Source: Antrodiella citrinella
Lineage: Eukaryota > Basidiomycota > Agaricomycetes > Polyporales > Steccherinaceae
DNA: 54,843 bases
Direction: 5' to 3'
Assembly: GCA_004802725.1 (NCBI GenBank)
Contig: SGPM01000175.1
Span: 1 to 54,843, forward strand
Shown: one piece after another, positions 12,229 through 24,723 of the stretch
How positions within the stretch are numbered: the first letter of the stretch is position 1
How the letters are laid out: each line of letters starts with the position of its first letter
The notes under the pieces: generated by a model
What the model saw: the letters and a program-made list of their open reading frames with translations, nothing else
What the model was told of the DNA's origin: nothing
Databases searched by the model: none
Program-made: the position numbers and the translations under genes

Positions 12229-13290
12229 AGCTTCGGCCAAGGTAAGCCGGTCTCATGCATCTTCATGATGAACACTTAATAACTATTCAATCTAGAGCCC
12301 TAGATCCGAGATGACAACTAGCAGTTGGCTGCTCCCGTGTTGTTTTGCTTTCTTGCTTGTCGAACCTCTTTGTATGCAAGCACCATCTCAGCGAGTCGTT
12401 CGATTGCGTGATACATCATGGGGCCCTTTCTTCTCCGAGCCCCTCATAGGTAGGTATCGAGCAATGCTGAAAAATGGTGAATGATCAAGCTGCTTCTACG
12501 GTTGCATTTAAAGGTACATACGCACCTTGTCAACACGACCATTACAAAGACTCCTCGCTTGTTTGACATTTCTGTCGTCGCCACTTCTCAACAGCTTCCG
12601 ACGCCCTCAGGCTCACGCGTCCCTGTCTGTCCTAGAATTCTGAAGATCACGCAGAACACCTGTGCCTCGTGGAAGTTTATTGCAGACGGCGATCAACATT
12701 GAGATGCTTCACAAAGTCGAATAGTCGTCCACGATTTTATGAACATCCAGAGACGTCTAAAGTTTGACCACTGATTGGAGCGGTCACGACGAATGGTTCT
12801 CAAATCTCAATATTAATGATGCTCACTCAGGTACACCCTGTCTCCATTTGAATGACAGCTAACTTTGACCTGAGAGGTACCCTTCAGCCTTGGCAGTAGC
12901 AATACTAGCTGGAGTGCACGTCCGACTCTGATTCCCAACTTTCGTCTCTCAAATATTGCACTCATAAAAACTTTGCACATTGAGCATTCTTATGTTTTGG
13001 AAAGAGAATATTGGAAGACCAATGCACGTTTTGGATCGCCAATCGTTGCGAGAAGAGAACAATGGAAATATGGGCGTCAGTCACTCAGTGTGCCCCATTG
13101 TTCTGACTGAGAAGGTACTTGTGTATTCGTCACCTTGTGCACTTACCACCATTCACATATTCGGCCACCCCCTCCCATCTCCTGGCTATCTTATACGTGG
13201 ATGCGTGGATTCTTGCCTTCCTTTAGATCCCCATCTATACTTACTGCGAGACGATATCATCAATTCGGCAGACGACACACGTATACGACC
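12229..13290. other. Spacer upstream of the M16 protease gene
   Basis: No supported gene. A would-be third exon of F-box gene A (SFGQ, then donor GTAAGC) can still be read just after its stop codon. The rest is unassigned. Confidence 0.45.
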
Positions 13291-16200
13291 ATGACTGTGC
13301 AGACTAACGTAGACTGGCAATCCGACGATACGGGGACGCATAGATTCTTCACAAAACCTATCAAGAAATCACCACAAGATGACCGAGACTATAGGCTGGT
13401 CAGATTGGAGAATGGGTTAGAGGCCATGCTGGTACATGACCCGAAAGCGGACAAGGCCGCTGCTAGCTTGGACGTCGCCGTAGGACATTTACATGATCCA
13501 GTGAGTCGTATTTGTGGCTAGTATTTATTGCAGTGCTCATACAGAGATGTGATGTAGAATGACATGCCGGGGTTGGCTCACTTCTGTGAGCACTTGCTCT
13601 TCATGGTGAGCAATTATACTAAGGCCGCGTCATACATCCAATTCTGAATGCTTGAACAGGGCACAGAACAATATCCTGGCGAGAACGAGTACTCTGAGGT
13701 AATCCCACTGGATGCACTAGCACCCGTTCGCCACTCACGATGTCCTGTCCTCAGTATCTGTCCAAGAACAACGGCTACTCGAATGCATTCACAGGCACCT
13801 CAAACACCAATTATTTCTTCACCGTTGCTACCAACGCTCTTCCAGGTGCTCTCGATCGATTCTCCTCCTTCTTTCACTCGCCACTCTTTGCGCCCACGTG
13901 CACAGTCCGCGAACTGAACGCGGTGGACTCGGAACACAAGAAGAATCATCAGTCCGACGTCTGGCGGATCTTCCAGTTGAATAAGCATCTGAGCAGAGAG
14001 GGGCATGTGTGGAACAAGTTCGGCAGTGGAAACAGAGACTCGCTGTCGAAGGTGGGCAGGGAGCTGAAGGCACAGGGTAATGGCGCTAACGGGAGCGCAG
14101 ATTTCAAGACGCCAGACGGCAGCTTGGCTGCGACGCCACTGCCGTCGCGTGTACCCTCTCCCGCACCGTCGGTCAACTCTGGCCTCGAGTTAGAGGGTGA
14201 CGGTGGCGTTGTCGGAAGAGAGACGCGCAGACGGTTGGTTGAATGGTGGACGAAGGAGTATTCGGCGAACCGGATGCGTCTCTGTGTAGTTGGCAAAGGT
14301 GTGTATTTTCTGCAGCCACGCCGTGCATCGTCCATTGAATGTATTGCAGAGCCCTTGGACGAAATGGCCGCCATGGTCAGCAAGCTCTTCTCTCCGATCG
14401 TTAACCGTGGCATCGACCCTCTCCCAACGATTCATGAGCATCCATTCGGACCGAACGAGATGGGCGTAAGTGGCTCATTTCAAACCCGTATGTTCGTTGT
14501 CTTACGCACATGATCCAGACTCTCGTCTCTGTCCAGACCGTCATGGCATTCCACGCTGTTGAGATTTCATTCCCCTTCCCCTACCAACCCCCCTACTGGC
14601 ACCACCAACCGGGTCACTTCCTCGGCCACTTTGTAGGACACGAAGGTCCCGGGTCTCTCCACTCATACTTGAAGCAAAAAGGATGGATCATTGCACTCAG
14701 CGCCGGCCCGCAGTCGCTCTCGCGCGGGTTCGCCATGTTTAAAGTGACGCTCCGGCTGACGCAGGACGGGTTCGACAACTACCGCGCGGTGAGCCTCGCG
14801 GTGTTCAACTACCTCTCTTTGTTACGCGCGTCGGAGTTCCCGGCGTGGTATCAGAAGGAGCTGGCTACGATCAAGAGTACGCGGTTCAGGTTTGCGGAGA
14901 AGCGCAGACCGGAGGACTATGCGTTGTGGGTGACGGAGCAGCTGACGTGGCCTGTGCCGAGGGAAGAGGTACTGAGTGCGCCGCAGGTGATCAGTGAGTG
15001 GGACGAGGTGGATCCGATGAAGGAGGGCGGAGGGGAGAAGGAGATGAGGGAGATGTTGAGTGTGTTACGGGTGGATAGGGTGCGGTCAGTGCTTATGGCA
15101 AGGAAGGACGAACATGAGAGGCTGAGTGGTGGTGAGAAGAAGTGGGAGTCTGAGCCATGGTACGGAACGGGTTATACCGTCGAAAGGTACGACGCGGAGT
15201 TCGTGAAGGAGGTGAGTGATCTCAATGTACTGCCCATCGTATCAACGCTTACGATTGACATTTAGGCTGAGGGACCCAATACCCTCAAAGAACTACGCCT
15301 TCCTGGTCCCAATGAATTTGTTCCTACAAAGCTTGATGTTGACAAACGCGAGGTCGATCAAGTGAGCTTTATAAATTATTAACACACGAACCCGATTCTT
15401 ACCACCTTATGCAGCCTGCGAAACGACCGCACCTCATTCGCGAGACTGCTCTATCCTCACTTTGGCACAAGAAGGACGATCAGTTCTGGGTACCCAGGGC
15501 ACAAGTGATCATTGATATCCGAAGGTAAGTTCGTTCCAAATACATACATGTTTCTAGACACTGACACGTATTTCTAGTCCTATTGCCAACGAATCTGCTC
15601 GTGCTGCTGTTATGACCCGGTACGTGGCATATCGCTCTTCAGGTAAGGAATACGTTCTAATTCTTTTTGTAGTTTGTATGCAGAGCTCGTCACCGATGCT
15701 CTGACCGAGTTCTCCTACGACGCCGACCTCGCTGGTCTGAACTACAACTTTGGACAACACAGCCTCGGAGTCTTCGTCACCCTTAACGGGTACAATGACA
15801 AACTGCATGTTCTTGCGCACCATGTCTTTGAGAAGGCGAAAACCTTGCAAGTGACTCCTGACAGACTCAACCTGAAGAAGGAAGAGATGAAGAGGGATTG
15901 GGAGAACTTTTTCCTCGATCAGCCTGTAAGAATTTCGGATTATTTGGCAAGATACCTGTTCGCTCAACAGGATTGGACGCTGATCGAGAAATTGACTGAG
16001 CTCGCAAGTGGGTATGAGCAACCTCAGTCATTGACCTATGCTGACTTCTCCACGCTACAGCTATCACGCCCGAGGAAGTGCAACAGCACATCAGCAAATT
16101 CTTGTCCAAAGTGCACATGCGCGTATTGGTCGTCGGAAACATGTACAAGAACGAAGCCATTCACCTTACAGAAACAGTCGAGCAAACTCTGCAGTCTTCC

Positions 16201-17267
16201 GCACTGCCCGCAGATCAAGTCATCGAACTCTCCCTCGCTCCAGAGCCGAGCACGAACACCATCCTCTCCGCGCCGATTCCCAATCCGAACGAGGTCAACT
16301 CCGCTCTGACATACTTTGTGCACACCGGCAGTATTCTGGATCCACGTCAACGCGTCACGTCCGCCCTCACTGCTCAGATCTTGTCCGAGCCTGCTTTCAA
16401 CGTCCTCCGCACGCGCGAGCAGCTCGGGTACATCGTCTCATGCACGGAGTGGCAGCTTCCCGGTGCGTCCGAGCGTGGGCTGCGCATCGCGGTTCAAAGC
16501 GAGCGTGCACCTGCGTACCTGGAGGAACGCGTGGATGCGTTCTTGGAGGAGATGAAAGCCAAGATCGCGGATATGGAAGAGAGCGAGTTCGAGGCGCAGC
16601 GTGGTGGACTCGAAAAGAAGTGGCGGGAGAAGGTCAAGAACATGAGTGAGGAAACCAATAGGTATTGGCCGCATATCGATTCTGGGCACCTAGACTTCTT
16701 GAGGCGTAAGTTATCTTTTCATCGGTGTGTGCAGGATGATTGACGATGGGCTTGTGTGTAGGCGACACCAACGTCGAAGTCCTTCAGACGATCACTAAGC
16801 AGGATGTTATTGACTTCTTCATGACCTACATCCATCCCTCTTCGCCCTCACGTGCTAAAGTATCCGTCCACATGCAATCTCGCAAACCGCGTCCCAAGAA
16901 GATCGACGCGGCAGCTCTACCCGCCATGGCCGAACTCGCCTCTTCTCGTGGCGCGGCCGGCCTCCCACAGGGTTGGAGCGACGAGCTGACGACGGAGGGC
17001 GAGGCGTCGCTCGATGCCGTTCTCACGTTCTGGAAGACGACGCTGGCCAAGCCAGAGTCTGGCGTGTCGCCTGACGTCGTAGAGGAAGTGCTCGCCGGCA
17101 TCACCACAATCGCGGACGCGCACCTGGCGGCGAGCCAGCGCGATGGCACTATCGCGGCGAGTGCGACTGTCCTAACAGATCCCAAGACGTTGAAGGCGAA
17201 GCTACGGCCGTCGTCGCCTCCTAAACCTGTTGTGGAATGGGGTGACCTTCCGACATCCAGATTCTGA
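13291..17267 (+). CDS. STE23: M16 zinc metalloprotease, insulin-degrading enzyme / Ste23 type
   Basis: Twelve exons join without a frame break to 1127 residues: 13291-13500, 13558-13605, 13660-13698, 13755-14298, 14350-14465, 14519-15211, 15266-15361, 15415-15524, 15578-15619, 15673-16007, 16061-16705, 16762-17267. The inverted zinc site HFCEH (residues 78-82) is intact. The downstream block RELNAVDSEHKKN carries the third zinc ligand. The non-catalytic half includes NYNFGQHSLGVFV and LRTREQLGYIVSC, as in insulysin. The family degrades small peptides inside a closed chamber, and yeast Ste23 also trims a-factor. The protein is about 100 residues longer than animal IDE, partly from a Ser/Pro/Gly insert around residues 185-230 in exon 4. 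It separates two parts of the F-box cluster. Confidence 0.95.
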
Positions 17268-17652
17268 AGTCGTAAATTATAAAATGCTCTCCGTGAACGT
17301 TGTAATTTAGTCGGAATGCTTTCATGATCTGCAATACATATATTACAATGCGCAGCTGATGAGCTCAAATGGCATTCTCAGACTACGTAGACCCTAGGTA
17401 AAACACGAGTATTTCATGATCATACCTGGCAATTCAAGGGGAAGCTGCTGAGGCGCCGCGGGAGTATCACAAACAGAGGAGAGGTTGAGGTGATTGTCGG
17501 TGTTGACAATACGCATGCATACCGTTGATCAAGTCACCGTACATCGTGGAAATGTCAGAACGCGAAGATGAGTTTTGGTCACTGAAAGATGGTATTTTAC
17601 ACAAAGTGACATCGAGGGACCAACTAGCTGTTCCTATTAGCTATGTCGGCGA
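17268..17652. other. Short spacer between convergent genes
   Basis: The 3' flanks of the protease and of the F-box pseudogene meet here. Nothing else was recognised. Confidence 0.5.
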
Positions 17653-18652
17653 TCAAGCTGGAAAACGAACAGAATATAAGCACTCATCAGTTCTGAGTGG
17701 TAGTTGAAGCTTGACTTACGACCCAGACTGTGACAAACCGTTAGAATCTTCAATGCCTTCAGACGTGGTAGCTTCTCAATTACGAACGCAATCTCTGACC
17801 CGGGGGTGAACCAGCTATGGATCCCTGAAATGGGGCAAGCCTCCAATATACTGCGTTGCTCGTCGACAAGATTGACGGTGACGTCTGTGAGGGATCTGGC
17901 ACTCGGAAGGTGATCCAGATTATCCCAAGGCAACGCTCGAAAATACGAGCTAATGCCGGAATAGTCTTCGCCGGTGTTGCAGGTGAGATTTATCCTGAGA
18001 CGAGACAAACTCGAGGGCGCATAGAGGACGATGCTCATCAAGTCTTTTGCGATCCTGCGCAGTAGCGAATAGGTCTGGAGATCGTAAAGATAGAAGAATG
18101 CCGTGAACTGTAGAACGGGGAGCGCGGTACAATGTGATAAGCCATATCGATATCAATGTCAGGAAGATGGAGGTGGAGGTCCTGCAATATGACGTGTTTC
18201 ATATTTTTGGGCTGTTTCCAACACTGCAGCACTAGTGCTCCCGCTGCACGACCTTTAACTCGTGCACAATCCAGATAGAAAGTCTCCAAGTCAGGAAGTT
18301 TGAAGAGGATTGAGTCGAGATCTTCGATTGAGAGCCAAAGCTCGTCCATGGTGGTTCTGTGCCCCTTGATACGAAGACATTTGACAACTGACGCCACAGT
18401 CGAGGACGCCTCTGAAGCAAGAAACGCGATGAGGGAATCGACGTCATATCGTTGTTGTCTGGTCTCGTCGGGCACGTCTTCATTCATCGACACCTCGGCC
18501 ACATTGCAGTGAATGGCAATGTCTTGAAAGAGTTTTGCGAGCGCGGAGACACGCCAATGACGCGAGAGCAGTGTGCAAGTGGCGAGAGTGATCTTGTCCA
18601 TGTCTTCAACTATCATGTCCATGAGCTCTCGGGGGAAGGTGTTGACGAGCAT
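17653..18652 (-). pseudogene. F-box-like gene copy B, internally deleted
   Basis: The N-terminal part (start 18652, MLVNTFPRELMDMIVEDMDK) reads well as far as QDLHLHLPDID. The C-terminal part reads from LSHCTALPVLQF through EKLPRLKALKILTVC and a short last exon ending at 17653. The two parts are joined near 18145 in different frames, and roughly 170 codons present in the sister at 19.2-20.6 kb are missing. A gene finder could bridge the break with a 52-nt intron (GTACCGCG to CTCCAG), so a shortened protein is not excluded. The lost block holds the LRR-like middle, so I call it a pseudogene. Its upstream region resembles that of copy D, pointing to segmental duplication. Confidence 0.65.
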
Positions 18653-19230
18653 TTGACACTGGCACGTCGGATTCGGCACCTTCTTGAAACTTTGTCAATA
18701 GGTCAAGAGGAAAATGAGACAATGGTGGAATGTTACCGAGGTGCAATCGTTAACCACTTCTAGGAATTGTAACGCGTGGCTCTCGCAATGACCGCAAGAC
18801 CTTGGCAAGACTGGAATCAAGAGAGAATGGCGGTACGCAAACGAGACGTGTCTGCAATACTACATGTACGTAAGCGGGAATAGGTCAACGCGTTACCGAA
18901 CTGCTGCAGCAGTGAGCTACGTTGACTCAGACTATATGTGTAGTCTCAATTGCGTTCACAGGGAGGACGTCATCCTCTGGAAGAGAGTAATTATCAGAAA
19001 TAACCAGCAATAGTTCAATAGGGTCGGTCCACTGCCACTGAAGGTGCGTGATTGACATTCGAAGTCGAATAGGACATACAACAGATCACATATGTTTTAC
19101 GCGAGACGGGATCGAGTGAGCAGTCAGCCGTCGATAATATCAGGGACGTGCCTAGAGAATAGACACATCATAAGCACCTATGATAGCTTGGAATAAGAAA
19201 GTGACAGCCATAGCCTTACCGCGTCTCAGC
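18653..19230. other. Duplicated intergenic segment between F-box copies
   Basis: The first part of this spacer (about 18700-18850) resembles the sequence upstream of copy D (about 22080-22230). Both contain AATGAGACAATGG-like and AATCAAGAGAGAATGG stretches. The duplicated unit therefore included promoter DNA. No gene is supported. Confidence 0.5.
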
Positions 19231-20639
19231 TCACGACAGACTCGAGACCGTCAGAATTTTCGAAGCCTTCAGACGTGGCAATTTCTCCCTCACGAACGCA
19301 ATGCCCCGAGAGAACTCAGTATCTTGTTCCGGAGGATACGTGCTGCTATGAACCTCGCTGACTATATTGATGGTGACGTCAGCGAGGGCTCGCGTTCGCC
19401 TGCTCAGATATTTGTCTAGAGTATCCCAAGGCAAGGCGTTGAGGCTACCAGGACCTTGGGTGTGGTCGCAGGTGATGTGTACCCTGAACCGAGTCAGGGA
19501 AGAGGGAACATGAATAACGATGTCCCTCAATTCCTCTCCGACGCGCTGGATCTGTGCTGTATAAGAGAATGTGATCTGCAATGTGGAGAGCGCCGTGCAA
19601 TGTGATAGGCCGTGTCTGTCCTGAGACAAAAACTTGAACCAGTTGTAAGCTTAAATCCCAAGCTGAGCTGGATTTTAATCACCTGTGTACTTTCCTCTAC
19701 CGGATTCGGATATTTGAGAGAGATATGAAGGCGGACGAGGTTGTGTCCAACGACGCACAGAAGACGTCGATGAAGCGGGCCGTTCTCGCCGACGATGTCC
19801 AGCGTTCGTAAGGCAAGCAGAGGCTGCAGACTACGGTGCGATGGCCAAAGGATCTGTAAGATATCGGCATGACTCTCTATACCAATCACCTCTGAGTTGA
19901 ACTTCTTGATCCTAACAGCGTCCGAGATCTTTGCCTCGGAGGCAGCCTGCTTCAACAAACCCTCCGCGGCTTCCAATTCTTCTACTGACATGCGGTAGTC
20001 GCTGTAGGAACGATCCATCGCAGACACATCCTGAATGTCCAGTCTCTCGATTGTGGCGAACATGTTCATTAGTTGAGTGAATGGACCGTATGGTGGCATC
20101 ATGCTTGCGGGAGTATAGGGAAACTGGCAGGACGAGGATGGTACAAGGTGAACGCTTTGTAGTATGACACGTTTGATGTTTTTTGGGTACTTCCAACGCG
20201 TCAGTAGTTCGCCCGGTGTCAACCCGTGCAGTTGAGTGGTGCCCACGAACAGTGTCTTCAGATTGTGTAGCTCGGAAAGGAAGAAATCGACATCGATAAT
20301 CGAAATCCAAGTCAACTCGGGGGTTCCCATCCCACAAAGACGAAGACATTTGATGAAAGATCTTACGTTTGAGGAAGGAAGGAAGGTTTTGAAAGAATCA
20401 ATGTCGTAGCCTCTTTCAGCTTCAACTTGTTGAACGGGACTCGGACTCAGAAGGTCTTCGTCTGGTACTTCGAAAATGCCAGTGGCAACGTCGCAGTTGA
20501 CGGTGATATCTTGAAAAAGTTTCGGGAGTGCGGAGATGCTCCAATGAAGCGAGACTAGTGTGCAGGTGGCGAGTGTGACCTTGTCCATGTCTTCAACAAT
20601 CTTGTCCATAAGCTCCCGTGGGAAGGTGTCGACGCGCAT
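19231..20639 (-). CDS. F-box-like protein C (full-length copy)
   Basis: Exons 19683-20639 and 19231-19620 give 448 residues. The start MRVDTFPRELMDKIVEDMDK and CTLVSLHWSISALPKLFQDI form the F-box-like N-terminus. The middle is LRR-like, with alternating hydrophobic leucines (for example LHNLKTLFVGTTQL). The intron precedes DRHGLSHCTALSTLQI, as in copy A. The ATG at 20639 aligns with the MLVNTF start of the sisters; a GTG six bases earlier was rejected. This is the best-preserved member of the minus-strand tandem array and a probable SCF substrate adaptor. Its target cannot be read from sequence. Confidence 0.75.
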
Positions 20640-21051
20640 TGCCACTAAACTTGAAAGACATGGTCAACAGGTGAGATCAAGCTGAGATGGTGGTACACCA
20701 TTACCAGAGTGAGATAACCAGTCTCTCTATGCAAATCCAATGTAGGATCTCCAGACTATGACATTGATCATGAGAATGAGATCTCCGACGCGACGTGATA
20801 TGGGCCACAAAGTGCTCACGTAAGCGGTATTTGACGCGAATTGCGGACGCGCCCGTTATAGCGGCAATAGCTCATTCACTCACTCGACACTCCATACCTA
20901 ATCGCAACTTGTTTGTCTCACAGAATGCGCCTGAGCGCGAACAACCGAAGATGGTGCTTGTATTAGGATACAAAAGGTGTTTGACAAGCGGCAGCTCAGC
21001 ATCAAGAAGCAGTACTCCAGAACTTGAAAGCAAATGCCGCACGGTTGCTAA
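20640..21051. other. Spacer between F-box copies C and D
   Basis: It carries the upstream region of copy C and the 3' flank of copy D. No independent gene is supported. Confidence 0.5.
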
Positions 21052-22062
21052 TCATCTCCAACCTAGAGTGAAAGAGCGAAACTGTCATCGAATGGTATGA
21101 GCGAGATGCGCGAGACCAACTTACCTTGGCCGAAACTTTGACAGACCACTAGAACCTTCAGCGCCATCAGACGGGGGAGTCTCTCCTTCACCAGAGCACT
21201 TGCTTGGGAGAATAAAGGTCCTTCCACAGAGGGAAGGTCATCCAGGTTCGAGAAAAGGACCTCGACACTGGGGATGGGGAGAGTACTCAGATGTGCATCT
21301 ATGATACCCCAAGGCATGCCTTCCACAAATAAGAGGCGATTGGAGCTGTACACCAACTCAAATGTGAGGTGTATCCTCAGCTGAGATAGAGTGGCAGGAG
21401 CATGGAGGACGACGTCTTTCAGGGCATCGGAGATGAACGGGATGTCGCCGGGCTCCGATCTAGAGAGTTCCATGGTGTATTGTAGGGAAGAGAGCATGGT
21501 GCAGTGTGACAACCCGAGTCTGTCCTTGAACGATCCGAGTCGGCTTGAGTGTGCAATGAAATAAGCCACAAGTACCTTTCCACTTTGTTTACGAAATCGA
21601 TTTTGAGCTCGAAGCCCGATGTGAAGATGAGTGAGGCGATGTCCGGCTACTCGGAATAGAGCGCGAGATACGGAAATGAACTCCCCCTTGAGGGATACCT
21701 CTCGCAAGTCATGCAGACCATGCGATAACCATAAAAGCTGTAGAAAATCTGCATGGTTGCTCACAAACCACGAATTCGAGTTAAGCTCCTTGATTCTGAA
21801 GGCTTCCGACACGCTTTCAGCGGCCACTAGATCATGGTCCGTGTCCCAGCATATCCGATCTGGATTTGCAAAGGTCTCAAGCGTGCCAATATGACGAGGC
21901 CCGATGTCCGTGAGGTCAAGCCTGTCGACTACGGCGAACATGTTCAGCAGCTGCGGAGATGCGCCAATGATGTGAGACGAGCGTACAGGCGGCGAGAGTG
22001 ATCTTGTCCATGTCCCGAACTATCATATCCATGAGTTCTCGGGGGAATGTATTGACGAGCAT
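21052..22062 (-). pseudogene. F-box-like gene copy D, internally deleted
   Basis: The start at 22062 (MLVNTFPRELMDMIVRDMDK) runs to HHWRISA. It then jumps, near 21948, into LLNMFAVVDRLDLTD in a different frame. About 130-150 codons between the F-box and the LRR-like part are gone compared with copy A. The rest is well kept: intron before DRLGLSHCTMLSSLQ, VVCQSFGQ, donor GTAAGT, and a tiny last exon ending G-W-R-stop at 21052-21054. That last exon reveals the ancestral three-exon layout of the family. The deletion differs in position from that in copy B. Confidence 0.7.
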
Positions 22063-22390
22063 TTGACACATCGGATTCGGCACCGTCAATAAGTAGGTCA
22101 AAGTTCAAAATGAGACGATGGTGGAATCCTACCGGGGTACAATCGTTATCCACTACTAACGCGTGGATCTGCAAGACCTTCGCAAGACTGTGTATAGGAG
22201 AGAATCAAGAGAGAATGGTGGTGATACGCTCTATACAGAAGGAACGACTGTCTTCCGTATGTACTAGAGCCTGAGGCCTAGTGATACACAAACGGCATTG
22301 ACGACTGAATGCTCACGTAAGCGGCCGCGAACCAAGACCGTCACTCGATCTCCTTCGACTTTTGACTTTTAGCCACTGTCCATCTCTGGA

Positions 22391-23964
22391 ATGTCCACTG
22401 CGGCGGGAGACAGCAAGTTCCCAACGCCAAAACCTCCACAATCCGGGATCAAAACTGTCCTGCAGTACACAGGGATCCCGCCCTCCTGGCTCGACAAACG
22501 GCCCTCCTTACCCTCGCGCAACTGGCTCATCTTCCTCTCCGTCACGTCCACTGTCCTCGGATACTACTGCTATGACCGCACAGAGAGCAAACGCATTCGC
22601 CAGGTGTATGTTGACCGTGTGAAGCATCTCGCAGATGCGCCCTTGCACAGTCTCGCCTGCCCCAGGAAGGTCACCGTGTATGGCTCCAAATGGCCCGACG
22701 ACGAAGACCACGACCGGTGCATGAAATACTTTCGGAAGTACGTCAAGGTTCGAGCGTTGTTTGCGGTTCTTTTATTGTGCGATGATCTCACTCTAGTGTG
22801 TAGCCAATCTTTGTCGCTGCGGCTGTGGACTATGAGATGGTTTCTGGCAGAAGACACGGTGACTTGGCAAACCGGATAGCGGAAGATATCAAAGCCCGGC
22901 GTAGACTCGACGCAGGGATTGACCAGTCCCCACCAAACCCAATGAACCTGCCTACGCTCTCACTGGAACAGCTCCGCCGCCAAGAGCTGGAAGGAGGGAT
23001 CGTCATCGTCGGTCGTCCGAGCTTCAAGGAGTACATGACAGGCTTGAAGCGCGGGTGGACGGAAAGTCTAGAGAAGGTGGACAAGGAGGAGATGTTGGCT
23101 ATGGAGCTCGGGTCGGACGGACGGTTCGACGAGCCTTCAGAACCAGACACTGTACCGGTCGACTTGGGCGACATAGACGACGAGCCGATACCTACCGTCT
23201 CAAAACTCGCACCATCGAAGAGCTTGTCCCCCGCTTTCACGGCCCCGCACCTCCGTGCTGAACAGTCGCACTCCCCCGCCTCGTCGTCGTCAAGTGACAG
23301 GAAGGTCGACCCGGCGTCTATGATTCCCCCACCCACGTCTATCCCGCCTCATCCCCCGTTCCTCTTGGTCGCGTACCTCAACCGCATCGGCATGACGCAA
23401 ATCCCAATCATGATCTGGGACTTCTTCAACGAACGCGAGCGCGTCCGTGCAGGCGCAGAAGCCGCCTACGCACTGATCCAAAACGAGACCCGGCCCTTCC
23501 AAGGCCCGCCCGCCCCCAACGGCAAATTTGTTGACTCTGAGTTTGCGGACGGACCCTCTCCTGCTCAGCCATACCAGTTCGAGTCCGACACTGACTTAGA
23601 CTTCGACAAAGCCGCGGAACCATACTTTGGGAAGTCCCTCACGGACTTCGTGTCCAGCATCGAAAAGGCGCGCACGTCGTACTACAAAGAACTCCCAGCT
23701 AGGCTTGAGACCGCGCGCGCCCTCGCTCGGCGTATACGTGAGCCCACCAAGGACGAGGTGAAGTTCCCGCCGCTGACGGAGGTCGAGCTCCGCGCGGAGA
23801 GGCTCAAGAAAGAGCTGAGGTGGCGGAACGACGTCGCGGGCTGGGATGTAATCAAGCCGGAGACGGAGGTCGCATGGGATGAGAGGTTCAGAGATGTCCT
23901 CAAGGTGTTCATCAAGCCGACGTCCTTGGAGGAGGAACGTGAGGTGAAGTCAGACTCGTCATAG
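22391..23964 (+). CDS. TIM54: TIM54, subunit of the mitochondrial inner-membrane TIM22 translocase
   Basis: Exons 22391-22747 and 22804-23964 give 505 residues. TIM54 belongs to the TIM22 complex, which inserts carrier proteins into the inner membrane. One membrane segment near the N-terminus (about residues 44-61, NWLIFLSVTSTVLGYYCY) is followed by the family block KVTVYGSKWPDDEDHDRC. The block KYVKPIFVAAAVDYEMVSGRR spans the intron. The donor here is GTTCGA, weaker than usual. A nearby GTACGT would be stronger but would remove residues the family keeps. A Pro/Ser-rich linker and an acidic, charged C-terminal part follow. The ends of TIM54 and the MER3/HFM1 gene converge about 55 bp apart. 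Confidence 0.93.
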
Positions 23965-24018
23965 ACCAGTGCCATTTCCGTACTACTACCCCACACCAGA
24001 AGTATTGTAGTCATCATT

Positions 24019-24723
24019 CTAATCCTGCTGCTCGTCTGTTATAATGACCCTACCACTACGCGTCCACGCCTCGAACTCTGCGAGAAAGTCGTAAGTAGGC
24101 ACTTCCTCGTCTTCATCGTATGAGATCGGAGGTGCTTGTGCTGGAGGGTTCGGCTTCTCTGCAATCTTCGTAGGCAACTGACTTGCTTTCGAGGAGAGCG
24201 GCGATCGGAAATTATGGCTCGAGGGGACCTGAGTAGACGGAGGCCGAACTTCGAAGAGGCTAGTGTCGAGGACGAACTCTTCGCCGTGTCGACCGCCCGG
24301 CGGAGTGTAATGAGCAACCGACGACGATGATCCTTGCAAAAACAAAAGTTCCTGCGCAGGTTCGGGACTGTAGGCACACGACTCGAATTCCTGGTAGCGC
24401 AATGAGTGAACAGTTGACTACGAAAGCAGGCTGTGAATCACCTCCGCTGCAGAAAACCGACTCTGTGTCAAGACTGTTTCCTTCTTCCGCTTTTGGGCAT
24501 GATCATTGTCTAGCTTGACACGTTTACGAGGAGGAGGCGTCACCAGTTTAACTTCAGGAGAAGAGGACCGAGAGCGAGCAGCTTTCGCAGGAGACCGAGC
24601 AGGGCGAATAACGAAGAGGCTAGTGTCGAGGATGAATTCTTCTCCGTCTTGAAGACCAGGCGGAGTATAATGATCAGTCGGTACTTGCCGAGACACCTGC
24701 GCAGGTTCGATAGACTCAAATTC
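24019..24723 (-). repeat. Tandemly duplicated last coding exon of MER3/HFM1
   Basis: Exons 24442-24723 and 24019-24390 both begin with E-F-E-S. Both carry a YTPPG block followed by [11 protein letters not shown] or [11 protein letters not shown] and an R-P. The DNA over this part is also alike (CTCGACACTAGCCTCTTCG in both). A second pair, TPPPRKRIK and TPPPRKRVK, links the end of exon 36 with exon 37. Two rounds of local duplication are likely. Confidence 0.75.
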
